The position numbers were made by a program, and so were the translations under genes. The notes under the pieces were generated by a model. It saw only the letters and a program-made list of their open reading frames with translations. It did not search any database and was not told where the DNA came from. Shown here piece by piece: positions 5,729-15,200 of a stretch of 21,378 nt of DNA; positions within the stretch are counted from its first letter, which is position 1; each line of letters begins with the position of its first letter. The DNA comes from a virus: positions 1 to 21,378 of IMG/VR virus record IMGVR_UViG_3300042304_000172. One strand, written 5' to 3'.

Positions 5729-8368
5729 ATGGCTAACATCACAACATCTGTTTCTAATCTTGTCCAAGGAGTCTCTCAACAATCTCCTAAAGTCCGCTTT
5801 GTTGGTCAGTGCGAGGAACAGATAAACGCCCTTAGTTCGGTCAGTGATGGCCTTAAAAAGCGTCCTTGTACCCGTGTGATCTCCAACCTGTATGACACAG
5901 TGATCCACCCTACGGACTTCATTCACTTCATCAATCGTTCCGATACTGAGCGGTATGCTGTTGTGTTGAACTCTACGGTTGCCAGAGCTTTCAATCTTGC
6001 TGATGGAACTGAGGCTACGATTGATGGAACTACTGGGGGTATGGCTCTTCCTGACTATCTTAAAACAGCTAACTCACGGAAGTTCCTTAAGTCGATGACG
6101 TTGGCTGACACTACGTTCTTTTTGAACACTCAGGTGACACCAGCGATGACCTCGGATCTTTCTGCTCTACTTGATGAATCCAAGGCTCTAGTGTTTATTA
6201 AACAAGGTGACTATCAGAAGAAGTACGAGTTGATCTTTAACGGTCAAAATGCTGTGAGAGCTACGGTTACTCTTAACTTTCTTGTAGATGAAGGCTACGA
6301 TGATCGTTATTACATCAGTAGTGTCACAGTCACAAACGCAGGATCTGGGTATTCCTCAGCGTATCCTCCTACGATAACCGTAGCTAAGACTGGAACTTCT
6401 ACACGATATTCAGCAGCTAAATTTCAAATAAATGTTAACGATAGCACTGGTCAAATTACAAGTGTTACCGTTCTTAACGTTGGTAGTTACTCTAACGATA
6501 ACTGGGCGGCGACTATAAGCTACCCAGAATCTGATGCAGGTTCAGTGGAAATCAGTTACACATCAGGAGTTTCTACGACAGCTTCAAATTCTGATACCTC
6601 TGTTATTGCTACTGGGATCAATGCTGTTTGTACGGCTAATACAGCCTTTAATGATGTGTATACCCACACGACAAATGGAAGCTCTTTGATTCTGGATAAG
6701 AATACAGGGGAAACTTTCTACCTTACAAGTCGTGATGGATTAGCCAACAGTGCCATTGGTGTTGTCTTCAAAACTGTCGATGATATTTCTGATCTTCCTG
6801 TCCAAGCACCTAATGGATTCTCTGTGTCAGTCCGTGGTGCTATCGACAGCAAGGAGGACGACTATTACGTTACCTTCAAAACAAACGATGATGGATCATT
6901 TGGTATTGGTGGTTGGATTGAGTCCCTTGGGTACAATATCTCCTACAAGATCGACTCAGCGACAATGCCACAGCGACTCGTGAATACTGGGTTGAATACC
7001 TTTGAGTTATCTGAGGTTGTTTGGAATGACCGTATCGTTGGCGACAATGATTCTAATCCTCTTCCATCGTTCGTTGGGAAACCCATCAACAACCTTTTCT
7101 TCTTCAAGAATCGCCTTGGTCTCCTCACGGACGACACGGTGATCTTCAGTGAAGCTGGGCAGTTCTTTAATTTCTTCAGAACAACCGTGCGTACCTTGTT
7201 GGACTCAGATCCAATCGATGTCTCTGCGGTTTCTACTACGATCTCTAAGCTGTCATCTGCTGTTGCTTTCCAAGAGAACCTTATTCTGTTTGCTGATCGT
7301 GGTCAGTTCGTTGTTAAGAGTGGTGACACTTTGACCTCTAAGAACATCAGCATCACCGCAGTAACCAACTACGACGTTGATACATCTGCGGAACCTATGG
7401 GCCTTGGGTCGTATGTTTACTTCCCGTTTAACCGTGGAAAGTATCTAGGACTCCGTGAGTTCAAACTAGATGCTGCATCGTCAACCTACGACTCTGCTGA
7501 TATTACCTCACAGATTCCATCGTACATCCCAGCGAATGACGTTACAAAACTTGTTTCATCTTCCACTGAGAATCTCATCTGTGTTCTTACCCAAGACGCA
7601 ATAGCGAATACAATCTACGTTTACAAGTTCTACTGGAGCGGTAACGAAAAGGTGATCTCCAGTTGGTCTAAGTTTACGTTCGCAATGGACATCCAAGGGA
7701 TTGAGTTTATGAACAGTAAGCTCTACATCGTTGGTAACAAGAACGGTAACGCTATCTTGACCTTTATTAACATGGAGGAACAAAGGACTGAGTTGGATAC
7801 CACTGGTAATTTCTCATACCATCTTGATCTACTTACTAAGGTAACCAGTGGGCCTACGGACGTTATCACGCTTCCCTATCACCTAGAGGACTCAGATGTT
7901 GTTGAAGCCTACGATGAGAATGGAATCAACATTAAGATCACCAATTCTGTTGGTAACACGGTATACCTAGCACGTCCTTCAACCTGCTTCATTGGCATCC
8001 GTTACAACATGGAGTACACCTTCAGTGAGCCTACGTTCAAGCAACAGGGAGGCCCACAAGGGACACCATCGGGTCTTACAAGATTCATCCTTCGTAATGG
8101 TTCTGTGTTCTACTCTAAGGCTGCTTCGTTCCGCATTGAAGTCACTCCTGTGGCTCGTGATGTAACTAGGTTGGATTTCAGTCCATCTATCATTGATGTC
8201 ACCCGTGCTGGCTCCATGATCTTCAAGGATGGTGTTGCTCGTTTTTCAATCTTTACAGAGGCTAAGGATTGCGTTATCAAGATCATCAATGACAGCGCAT
8301 TCTCAGCAAACTTCCAGTCCGCAGAATTCGAAGCAAATGCACACACAAGATCCTCTCGATATTCTTAG
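5729..8368 (+). CDS. Tail tubular protein B / tail nozzle (T7 gp12-like) with an inserted beta-rich module
   Basis: 879 aa, against 794 aa for T7 gp12. It forms the hexameric nozzle. The N-terminus (SVSNLVQGVSQQSPKVRFVG, then INALSSVSDGLKKRP) is diagnostic. KNRLGLLTDDTVIFSEAG near residue 457 and FADRGQFVVKSGDTL near residue 518 are also conserved. Residues about 195-280 look like an insertion that explains the extra length. They contain SSVTVTNAGSGYSS..PPTITV and then TSVTVLNVGSYS, two copies of a Gly-x-Gly/Ser-Tyr beta motif seen in decorative modules of phage structural proteins. The 3' end overlaps the gp13-like gene by 32 bp. Identification is certain; the module call is inference. Confidence 0.95.
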   Translation: MANITTSVSNLVQGVSQQSPKVRFVGQCEEQINALSSVSDGLKKRPCTRVISNLYDTVIHPTDFIHFINRSDTERYAVVLNSTVARAFNLADGTEATIDGTTGGMALPDYLKTANSRKFLKSMTLADTTFFLNTQVTPAMTSDLSALLDESKALVFIKQGDYQKKYELIFNGQNAVRATVTLNFLVDEGYDDRYYISSVTVTNAGSGYSSAYPPTITVAKTGTSTRYSAAKFQINVNDSTGQITSVTVLNVGSYSNDNWAATISYPESDAGSVEISYTSGVSTTASNSDTSVIATGINAVCTANTAFNDVYTHTTNGSSLILDKNTGETFYLTSRDGLANSAIGVVFKTVDDISDLPVQAPNGFSVSVRGAIDSKEDDYYVTFKTNDDGSFGIGGWIESLGYNISYKIDSATMPQRLVNTGLNTFELSEVVWNDRIVGDNDSNPLPSFVGKPINNLFFFKNRLGLLTDDTVIFSEAGQFFNFFRTTVRTLLDSDPIDVSAVSTTISKLSSAVAFQENLILFADRGQFVVKSGDTLTSKNISITAVTNYDVDTSAEPMGLGSYVYFPFNRGKYLGLREFKLDAASSTYDSADITSQIPSYIPANDVTKLVSSSTENLICVLTQDAIANTIYVYKFYWSGNEKVISSWSKFTFAMDIQGIEFMNSKLYIVGNKNGNAILTFINMEEQRTELDTTGNFSYHLDLLTKVTSGPTDVITLPYHLEDSDVVEAYDENGINIKITNSVGNTVYLARPSTCFIGIRYNMEYTFSEPTFKQQGGPQGTPSGLTRFILRNGSVFYSKAASFRIEVTPVARDVTRLDFSPSIIDVTRAGSMIFKDGVARFSIFTEAKDCVIKIINDSAFSANFQSAEFEANAHTRSSRYS

Positions 8369-8840
8369 AAGCTACCAGAAGTGCATTATTAGGTCAGCGG
8401 TGATTACCGACGTGGAACCTATTGCTGAGTCCATGAGACCTATGGATCTTTTAGAGTGTCACTGTGGTGGTCATTCACCTGAGGATGCACTGCGTATTGG
8501 TCTTACACTTGATCTGTGTACCTTCACAATTTGTGATAGGTTCGATGGGACACCCTTGGCTATGTTTGGCTGTGGTGGAGAAGATACCGATGAGCCTTAC
8601 ATCTGGGCATTAGCAAGTGACCTATTGGTTCCTAGAGCTGGTCGGGATTTCACAAGGCACAGCCCTGAGTGGATTAAAGCGATGCTTAAAGCAATCGGTG
8701 GTAAGGCTTCAAACTACATCCATATTGAGAATACCGACGCAACCCGCTGGTTGCTCTATTGTGGCGCTGAGTTCAGCCCTGAGATCACCCTTAAAAACAA
8801 TCAACCTTTCATAAAATTTACAATTACCAATCATGTGTGA
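8337..8840 (+). CDS. gp13-like protein with GNAT (acetyltransferase)-like fold
   Basis: 167 aa. I chose the ATG at 8337 (MHTQDPLDILRSYQKC) over an upstream in-frame ATG at 8229, because the longer form would lie deep inside the gp12-like gene and its extra residues look like out-of-frame shadow sequence. The protein has the layout of a GNAT-like fold: an N-terminal RSAVITDVEPIAESMRPMD, a middle FDGTPLAMFGCGG strand pair, and a C-terminal IHIENTDATRWLLYCGAEF. T7 gp13 sits at the same place and is needed for making proper virions. Related podovirus proteins are often annotated as acyltransferases. Catalysis is not shown. The 3' end overlaps the next gene by 8 bp, so translation is probably coupled. 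Confidence 0.8.
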   Translation: MHTQDPLDILRSYQKCIIRSAVITDVEPIAESMRPMDLLECHCGGHSPEDALRIGLTLDLCTFTICDRFDGTPLAMFGCGGEDTDEPYIWALASDLLVPRAGRDFTRHSPEWIKAMLKAIGGKASNYIHIENTDATRWLLYCGAEFSPEITLKNNQPFIKFTITNHV

Positions 8841-9393
8841 ACCGATAACTATTACAGCAACTACAATGGCGTACATTAGCGCGGCTACTGCTGCTGCTAG
8901 TATTGCTTCATCTATTGTTGCACAAAAACAACAAGGGGATGCCCAAGAGAAACAACAGAAGCTAGCGTCACAACAGGAACGCCAGCGGTATCTTGAGGAG
9001 GTTACTTCGTTACGATCACAGCAAGCTCAAGAACAAGCAGCACGTTCACAACGTATGCAAGAGGCTGAAATCAAGGGCAAGGAAGCTAAGGCTGCTGCTG
9101 TTGTTGCTGCTGGTGAAGGAGGTGTTTCTGGTCTCAGTGTGGAAGCGTTAGTCGCCAACATCTCTCGTAAACAAGCTACCTATGCGTTCTCTGAACAGAA
9201 GCAAGCTGAGATGGTTAATACAGCACGTCAGTTTGAACTTCAATCGGTTGGTTCTGGTTATCAAAGGAATCTTCTAAGCATCAATAAACCTATCGCTCAA
9301 CCTGACTATATTGGATCTACAATTCAAGGAGTCCAAACTGGGATGAGTATCTACTCTGGAGGACAAAAGGCTGGCCTTACAACACCTAAATAA
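8833..9393 (+). CDS. Internal virion protein B (T7 gp14-like)
   Basis: 186 aa, against 196 aa for T7 gp14. It has a hydrophobic, Ala-rich N-terminal segment (about residues 6-29, TATTMAYISAATAAASIASS). A long Gln/Glu/Ala-rich coiled-coil region follows (KQQGDAQEKQQKLASQQERQ onward), then a Gly-rich patch (AAGEGGVSGLSVEALVANI). In T7, gp14 leaves the virion first and builds the pore in the outer membrane. The gene order (between gp13- and gp15-like genes), length and composition support the call. The start overlaps the gp13-like gene. Confidence 0.9.
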   Translation: MCEPITITATTMAYISAATAAASIASSIVAQKQQGDAQEKQQKLASQQERQRYLEEVTSLRSQQAQEQAARSQRMQEAEIKGKEAKAAAVVAAGEGGVSGLSVEALVANISRKQATYAFSEQKQAEMVNTARQFELQSVGSGYQRNLLSINKPIAQPDYIGSTIQGVQTGMSIYSGGQKAGLTTPK

Positions 9394-9398
9394 TTTTT

Positions 9399-12209
9399 AT
9401 GGCAACTCAACAAGAAGAACTTCTTAAAGCACTCAAAGGCGGCAGTAGTCGCAAGGAAACTCAAGTCGACTTTGGTCAGATTGGGTTGCGTCCTACGATT
9501 CAACGTGGTGGTCAATACAACGTACAGGTTCAACAAGCACCTCAAACCAACCCAGCACTGGAGCTTGCTCGTGCGCTCAAAGGGGGATCACAGTTACTTG
9601 GGGACTTTGTTGACATCCAAACGAAGCGAGGGGAGATCGAAGCGAACGCCTTGACTCCACAGGAGGTTAAGAACTTGGTGGAACAAGGAGACCCTAATGC
9701 CAAGAGTTTCCTTGATAAGCTCGGTAAGGAGAAGACGTTTGTTGAGACGACCTATAAGCGGTACTACAACTCCACGGTTCAACCAGAGCTTACGGCCCTT
9801 CAAGAGGAACTTAAGAATAAGCCTGTTCACGAATACGCTGACCAAGGGATTACGACACCAGAAGATTTCAAGGTGTACACTGAAGGTCGTGTGAAGCAAT
9901 TGACGGATAAGTTTGGTGAGTACACCTCAAAGAGTCCCTATGCGAACACCTTGCACAACCAGTTGCTTGAGGAGGTTGTTCCTAAACTTGTTCAACAACA
10001 GACATCGTACTTCGATGAGAACGTAGGGAAGTTCAACGAGGAAGAGGCACTTAAAAGTCTTATTGGGTTTACCCCTGAGAACGGCGTTAATTTAGCTCCC
10101 AATGCGACCACTCAAAGTGGAACAATGAACAAGGTGTCCAATGATGATGCTCGTGTTACAATCTTTGGATACTCAAGTGACCCCTATAAGGACAAAGCTT
10201 CTCTTCAAGGAATTGGAGCGAACGTATCGCCAGAAGAGGCGGCCTTGATCAAAGCTGGGAAACCTACTTCTGCCAAGATGATCGATGGACAAGACTTTGC
10301 TGTGTCTTCGGATATTGAAGAATTGTTCAAGTCTCAAGGGATCAAGATGCGTGACACGGTTACTCTTAAGACGGCCGATGGTAAGACCCACACAGGACGT
10401 TGGATGGATCGAACAGCCACCGATGTTGATGGAAAACCTTTGAGCGGTCGCTTTGACATTTACAGTCCGTCAGGGAATCATCCACTTAAGGACGCTAAGA
10501 TTGACGGCTTTACTCGTGATGCAGCCTCGGCTGAACAAGGGTTCAATGATCAGATCAACAATATCATTGAGGTCAACGCAGCGAATCTATCAAGCAAGAC
10601 CAAGCTGAGTCCTACGGCTATCTCTAAGAAACTACGAGACGACTCGTCACTTCAGATCCAAACCTTGACAAAGGAAGCTAAATTCATGGAGGCACGTAAG
10701 CTTATGGCAGCCTTGGACATTGCAAAGATCGGAGGACAGCCGTTGTTTGGATCTACTGAAGGTCGTTTCGCAATGGCTTCGTTGGATGAAATTATCGACC
10801 GTGAGGAAGAACAATTTTCGGCAAAGAACGAAAGGACTTCCAAGGAAAAGATCGATAACATCATCGCACCTCAGTTGATCGGTTTTAGACAAGATTTAAC
10901 TGCTGGAGTTAATCCTGACGATGCGTACACAAAGCGTGTAGATAATATCATGAAAGATGAGAGTCTTACTCCTGCTGATCAAGAGAAAGCTTTGAATCGC
11001 CTTGATACGTTGTCCTCGAATATGGCTGCGTTGGAGTTCACGAGAGCAAGTAACGGTGATAAGGAGATCACAAAGCTTCAACAAGATGGCGGTAGTGCGT
11101 TGGCTGTGAAAGATGTTGTTTCGATTACATCCGATCAAGGCTCAAAAAGTTTCATTGCAGCTAATCCTGACCTACAAGAGATAGCTTATAAAACCGCAAT
11201 CGATGGAACCAAGATTATTAATCCAGCGTTCACGACTATTGCTGACGGTGTTGTTGGTCGTTTACTCCCTAAATATAGTCGCTTGAATCAAGATCAAACT
11301 CAAATGATTCAGGATGGGCAGTCGTTTGACTATGAGGTAGCTGGGAAAACTATTCGGTTTGAAGGAACCAACGACAAGAATGCCCAAAAGGATCTTCATA
11401 TGCGACTTGCAAATGCTTTTCGACAAGACTTTGGAGATGCAGTTAAGAACGAATTAATGAAGGATATGCAGACGAATCCTGTGTTTAACAAGGTTCAAGA
11501 GGCTCCAGTGACTTCCCAGACGCAGATGATGCGTGACCTAGAGAAACAATATGAGGCAGCCGGTGCTACACCTGAAGAAGCAAAGAAGGCTACTCTTCAA
11601 CAAAGCATTGCGGAAGCTAAAGGAGATACCTTGTTTGACACAGGTGGTAAACCTAGGCTGTCAAATAATTTGTTTGAAAGTGATGCCCAGTTTATCAAAC
11701 GATACCAGAATGATCTTACGTCAGCTCGTTTAACAAACCCTGTGGATCACACGCCAGTTTACAAGTCTGTTAAGAACAAGTGGAACACTGAGGCTCCTAA
11801 GATTGCTGTAAAAGCTGCAACTGCATTGCCTATGGATAAGCTCAAAGCTCGTCAAGAACTCACAAGTGGATTTAAGACCATTGGAATTCCTTGGGATGCT
11901 GTTCAAAAAGGATTCATTGAATCAGAGGTTCCTGAAAGTATTTCTGGTTTTGGTATGTTTGGTACAGGTCAAATGACTCAAGTAACAAATCGAAAAGTTT
12001 TATATCCTATCGATTACGTTTTCACCCAAGCGAACAGCGAGTCAACCTATCAGATCCTTCCTACGTTCATCATGCGTAACCTCGATCAACCAGAAGCTCG
12101 TGCTGCTGCTGAAAAGATTGCTAATGACCGCTATGACGGCGATTATAACCGCTTGATTAAAGGCCAACAAGAGTGGTACTCTGCTAACAACATCGAAATC
12201 TCTAAGTAA
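9399..12209 (+). CDS. Internal virion protein C (T7 gp15-like) with an inserted 3D/double-psi-barrel-like domain
   Basis: 936 aa, longer than T7 gp15 (747 aa). Like gp15, it is predicted to be mostly helical and should form the periplasmic tube of the ejectosome. Residues about 252-370 differ: VTIFGYSSDP, then GIGANVSP, a strand rich in VTLKTADGKTHTGRWMDRTA (D337, R338) and GRFDIYSPSG (D353). This order (aromatic-S-S strand, G-x-G-A, G....G.W.DR, RxDIY.P) resembles 3D/RlpA-type double-psi barrels that act as peptidoglycan lytic transglycosylases. The domain would open the cell wall during DNA entry. The C-terminus (RNLDQPEARAAAEKIANDRY) is helical. The gp15 assignment is good; the domain is inferred from pattern only. 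Confidence 0.87.
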   Translation: MATQQEELLKALKGGSSRKETQVDFGQIGLRPTIQRGGQYNVQVQQAPQTNPALELARALKGGSQLLGDFVDIQTKRGEIEANALTPQEVKNLVEQGDPNAKSFLDKLGKEKTFVETTYKRYYNSTVQPELTALQEELKNKPVHEYADQGITTPEDFKVYTEGRVKQLTDKFGEYTSKSPYANTLHNQLLEEVVPKLVQQQTSYFDENVGKFNEEEALKSLIGFTPENGVNLAPNATTQSGTMNKVSNDDARVTIFGYSSDPYKDKASLQGIGANVSPEEAALIKAGKPTSAKMIDGQDFAVSSDIEELFKSQGIKMRDTVTLKTADGKTHTGRWMDRTATDVDGKPLSGRFDIYSPSGNHPLKDAKIDGFTRDAASAEQGFNDQINNIIEVNAANLSSKTKLSPTAISKKLRDDSSLQIQTLTKEAKFMEARKLMAALDIAKIGGQPLFGSTEGRFAMASLDEIIDREEEQFSAKNERTSKEKIDNIIAPQLIGFRQDLTAGVNPDDAYTKRVDNIMKDESLTPADQEKALNRLDTLSSNMAALEFTRASNGDKEITKLQQDGGSALAVKDVVSITSDQGSKSFIAANPDLQEIAYKTAIDGTKIINPAFTTIADGVVGRLLPKYSRLNQDQTQMIQDGQSFDYEVAGKTIRFEGTNDKNAQKDLHMRLANAFRQDFGDAVKNELMKDMQTNPVFNKVQEAPVTSQTQMMRDLEKQYEAAGATPEEAKKATLQQSIAEAKGDTLFDTGGKPRLSNNLFESDAQFIKRYQNDLTSARLTNPVDHTPVYKSVKNKWNTEAPKIAVKAATALPMDKLKARQELTSGFKTIGIPWDAVQKGFIESEVPESISGFGMFGTGQMTQVTNRKVLYPIDYVFTQANSESTYQILPTFIMRNLDQPEARAAAEKIANDRYDGDYNRLIKGQQEWYSANNIEISK

Positions 12210-12214
12210 AAATC

Positions 12215-15200
12215 ATGTCTCTTATTTCCAATATCCTAGAAGATAACGCAGCACAAGCTGCATCTGCTGCAACCGAAGCGGCCGCTCGTGGTTTCACTGA
12301 TGCCCCTTTTGCTAACGATCCACAGCAAGAAGAAGGAAGTTTCTTTGATGCCAAGGACGTTTTCTTAGCTCCACTACGAGGAATCGAAGGATTTGCTAAA
12401 AGCATCTATGACCTAGGGGACTTCGTGACTGGCGATGCGTTGCCCAACTGGGACACAAGGTTCCTTGGGAAGTCTGAGTCAACCGTAGGTGGATTCGTTG
12501 AGGGAGCTACCCAGTTCCTTACAGGATTCATTCCTGTCGGTGGTGCGCTAGGGAAGATCGGTCAAGGTGTTGGTATTCTTCAGAAGGGTGCTAAGGGTCT
12601 TGAGGCTGCTGGTATGTTGGCTGAAGCAAGCGTAGGCGTTAAGAAGGCCGCTAGTATCGGCAAGCAGTTCCTTCAAGGAGCCGTGACTGACTTCATTGCA
12701 TTTGATGGTCAAGACGAACGCTTATCGAATCTTATCGATGCTTATCCTGCGTTGAAGAATCCTGTCACGGATTACCTTAAGGCCAACAAGGACGACAACG
12801 AAGTCGAAGGACGATTCAAGAACGTCATTGAGGGTCTCTTTATGGAGGGAGGGCAACAGGCATTGGCTCCGTTGTTCACCAAGGGCATCAAGGCGATGAA
12901 AGAGTTTAAGACCAACGTAGACTCTGGGATGCTTCCAGACGAGGCTGCTAAGGTCGCTAACAATGCCATGCAAGCTACTGAGGGGGACTTTAAGACACTC
13001 AATGCTCCTGTGATTTTTGCACCTGCTACGGAGACTCCTGTGGGTGCTGGAATGATCATCGAGCCACAAGCACCGAAGGTGTCCGTAGGTGAGCCTATTG
13101 TTCCCTCAGATCCTAAGATTGATCCTACTACTCTTAATCCTCAGAAACTCAAAGGCGGCCCACAGGCTATAGGAACTCTTGCATCAGATATTTTTGCAAA
13201 TGCTAATAGTCCTAAAGAGATTATTGATATTATTGCAAAACAAGCTGAGCTTCCAGATTTTACTAAAATTCCATACGAATCACAAGCTGAGTTACGAGCA
13301 AGCGGACGATCACGTTATGCTTCTTTAGGATTAGATCCCGATGACTGGGATAAAGCAGTAGCAAGTGCAGACCCAACACAACTTAAGGATGTTCTAGTTC
13401 AACAATCTTTAGCTGCAAATGGAGCCAGAAAAGCGGCCGAAGTTTTACTTGCGCTTGCTAAGAAGTCCCAAGGATTAACTGGAGATGCTGCTTTAGAAGC
13501 TGAAACTCAAATGCTTGATGCAGGAATTAAATTCAAAGATTTCTTGTCTGCTTATTCAGTTTACGGCACAGTTGGTTCTCGTATTCTTTTAGATCGTAAG
13601 ATTAAAAATGGTGGAAAGATTCCAACAGATGCACTGGCTGACCTTGTTGACGACGGTAAAACTCGTATAAAGATAATTGATACCAAGAACACAGACGTTG
13701 AAGCAATCGTTAAGGACATCGAAGGGATCAACCCAGATGCTCCAGATGTTGTCATTCCGAAAGAAGGAGAGACTCCAGTAGCACGAGTAATTGACACAGA
13801 GAAAATCGCTAAGTCCTACGAGGATAAGATCGCTAAACTTGAGGGAGACCTTGCTGTTGAGCGTCAACTAGCCTTTACGGATGTTGATAGTGCTGCTTAT
13901 AAAACCACCGTAGATGATGCTGGGAACACGATTCCTGCAAAAAAAGTGCGAGAAAAGACGGTAAAAGAGCGTTATCTTCAAGAAACCATCGCGTCTTACA
14001 AGAAGATGAAGAAGGAACACGTCAAACTTACGGCGGCTCTTAAAGAGCTCGAAGACATTAGCAAGATGGGGCCAGAGCGTCTTAAGGAACTTGAATTGGA
14101 ACAAAAAGCTAAAAAGGATCTTAATATCAAGCTTCCTTCAAGCAGAGCTGCGGAACTAAAGAAGCAGATCAACAAGTACAAGCAGAACCTTATTGCTGAA
14201 GGAAACCAACGCATGACTGCTGACAAGATTCTTCGTCGTGAAGACTTTGCAAAGAATGGGCCAAAGATGATTGGTTCCAAGTCGATGCAGGAGTACAAGA
14301 ATCATCTCGCGTTGATCAGTAATGTTGATGACCTTGAAAAACGTGTAGCGATGACTACTGCGACTGAGAGTGCGACTTTAGGTGGTAAGTTACTTAACGC
14401 TACCCACGAGTGGTTTATCAATAGCTTGTTCAGTCCTACGACTCAAGTTGTCAACGCCCTTGGGAACATTATGACAAACGTCCTTAGAAACGCTGAGATG
14501 ACTGTTGGTCACGCTCTTGTTGGGGACTTTGACTACGTTAAGGCTCAAGTAAACGCATTCACCACTGTCCAAGGGTTTGGAGAAGTCCTTGATGCTGCTG
14601 TTGTGGCCATGAAAGCTGGGGAAAGCACTTTGAATAGTAGATCTTCTGGATCGTTTAGTGACAGTCGAGTTGCTGGCGGTGCTATTTCATCCCAAGCATT
14701 CGGTCTTGATCCTGATGGAACCTTTGGAACTGTAATCAACTGGCTTGGAAAGACTGCTAGAATTCACTCCACGTTGATGATGGGTGGTGATGAGATTGCC
14801 AAACAAGTAGCCTATCGTCAGTTTCTTCGTAAGGAACTCACTGTTGAAGCACTTCAAAAGGGAATCAAAGATGGCACTCAACTCACTGAGTATGTTGAAC
14901 GAAAGCTTTCTGGGTTTGTCCTTCAAGGCGGTAAGATGTACAACGAAAAGAGTTTGTTCCAAGAGTACAATGCGCGAGCTAAGGCTGCTGGATTGACTGC
15001 TGACATGGGTGTTGAGTACGACCGCTTCATCGCTAAGGAGTACGAAAAGAATCCATTCAATAAGCAAAAGAGTGCCTTGGCCGATGCTGCTCTTGAGTAC
15101 GCTGAAAAGGTAACCTTCTCAAATGCAACTGGTGATGCGTTTACGACTGGTGTTATGAACGTCTTGGATAAACACCCGATTCTTAAGTTTGTTCTTCCGT

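Noticed and set aside
8229-8336. Upstream in-frame ATG for the gp13-like gene
   Set aside because: The added residues lie wholly inside the gp12-like gene and look like out-of-frame translation; the ATG at 8337 gives a compact overlap and a sensible N-terminus.
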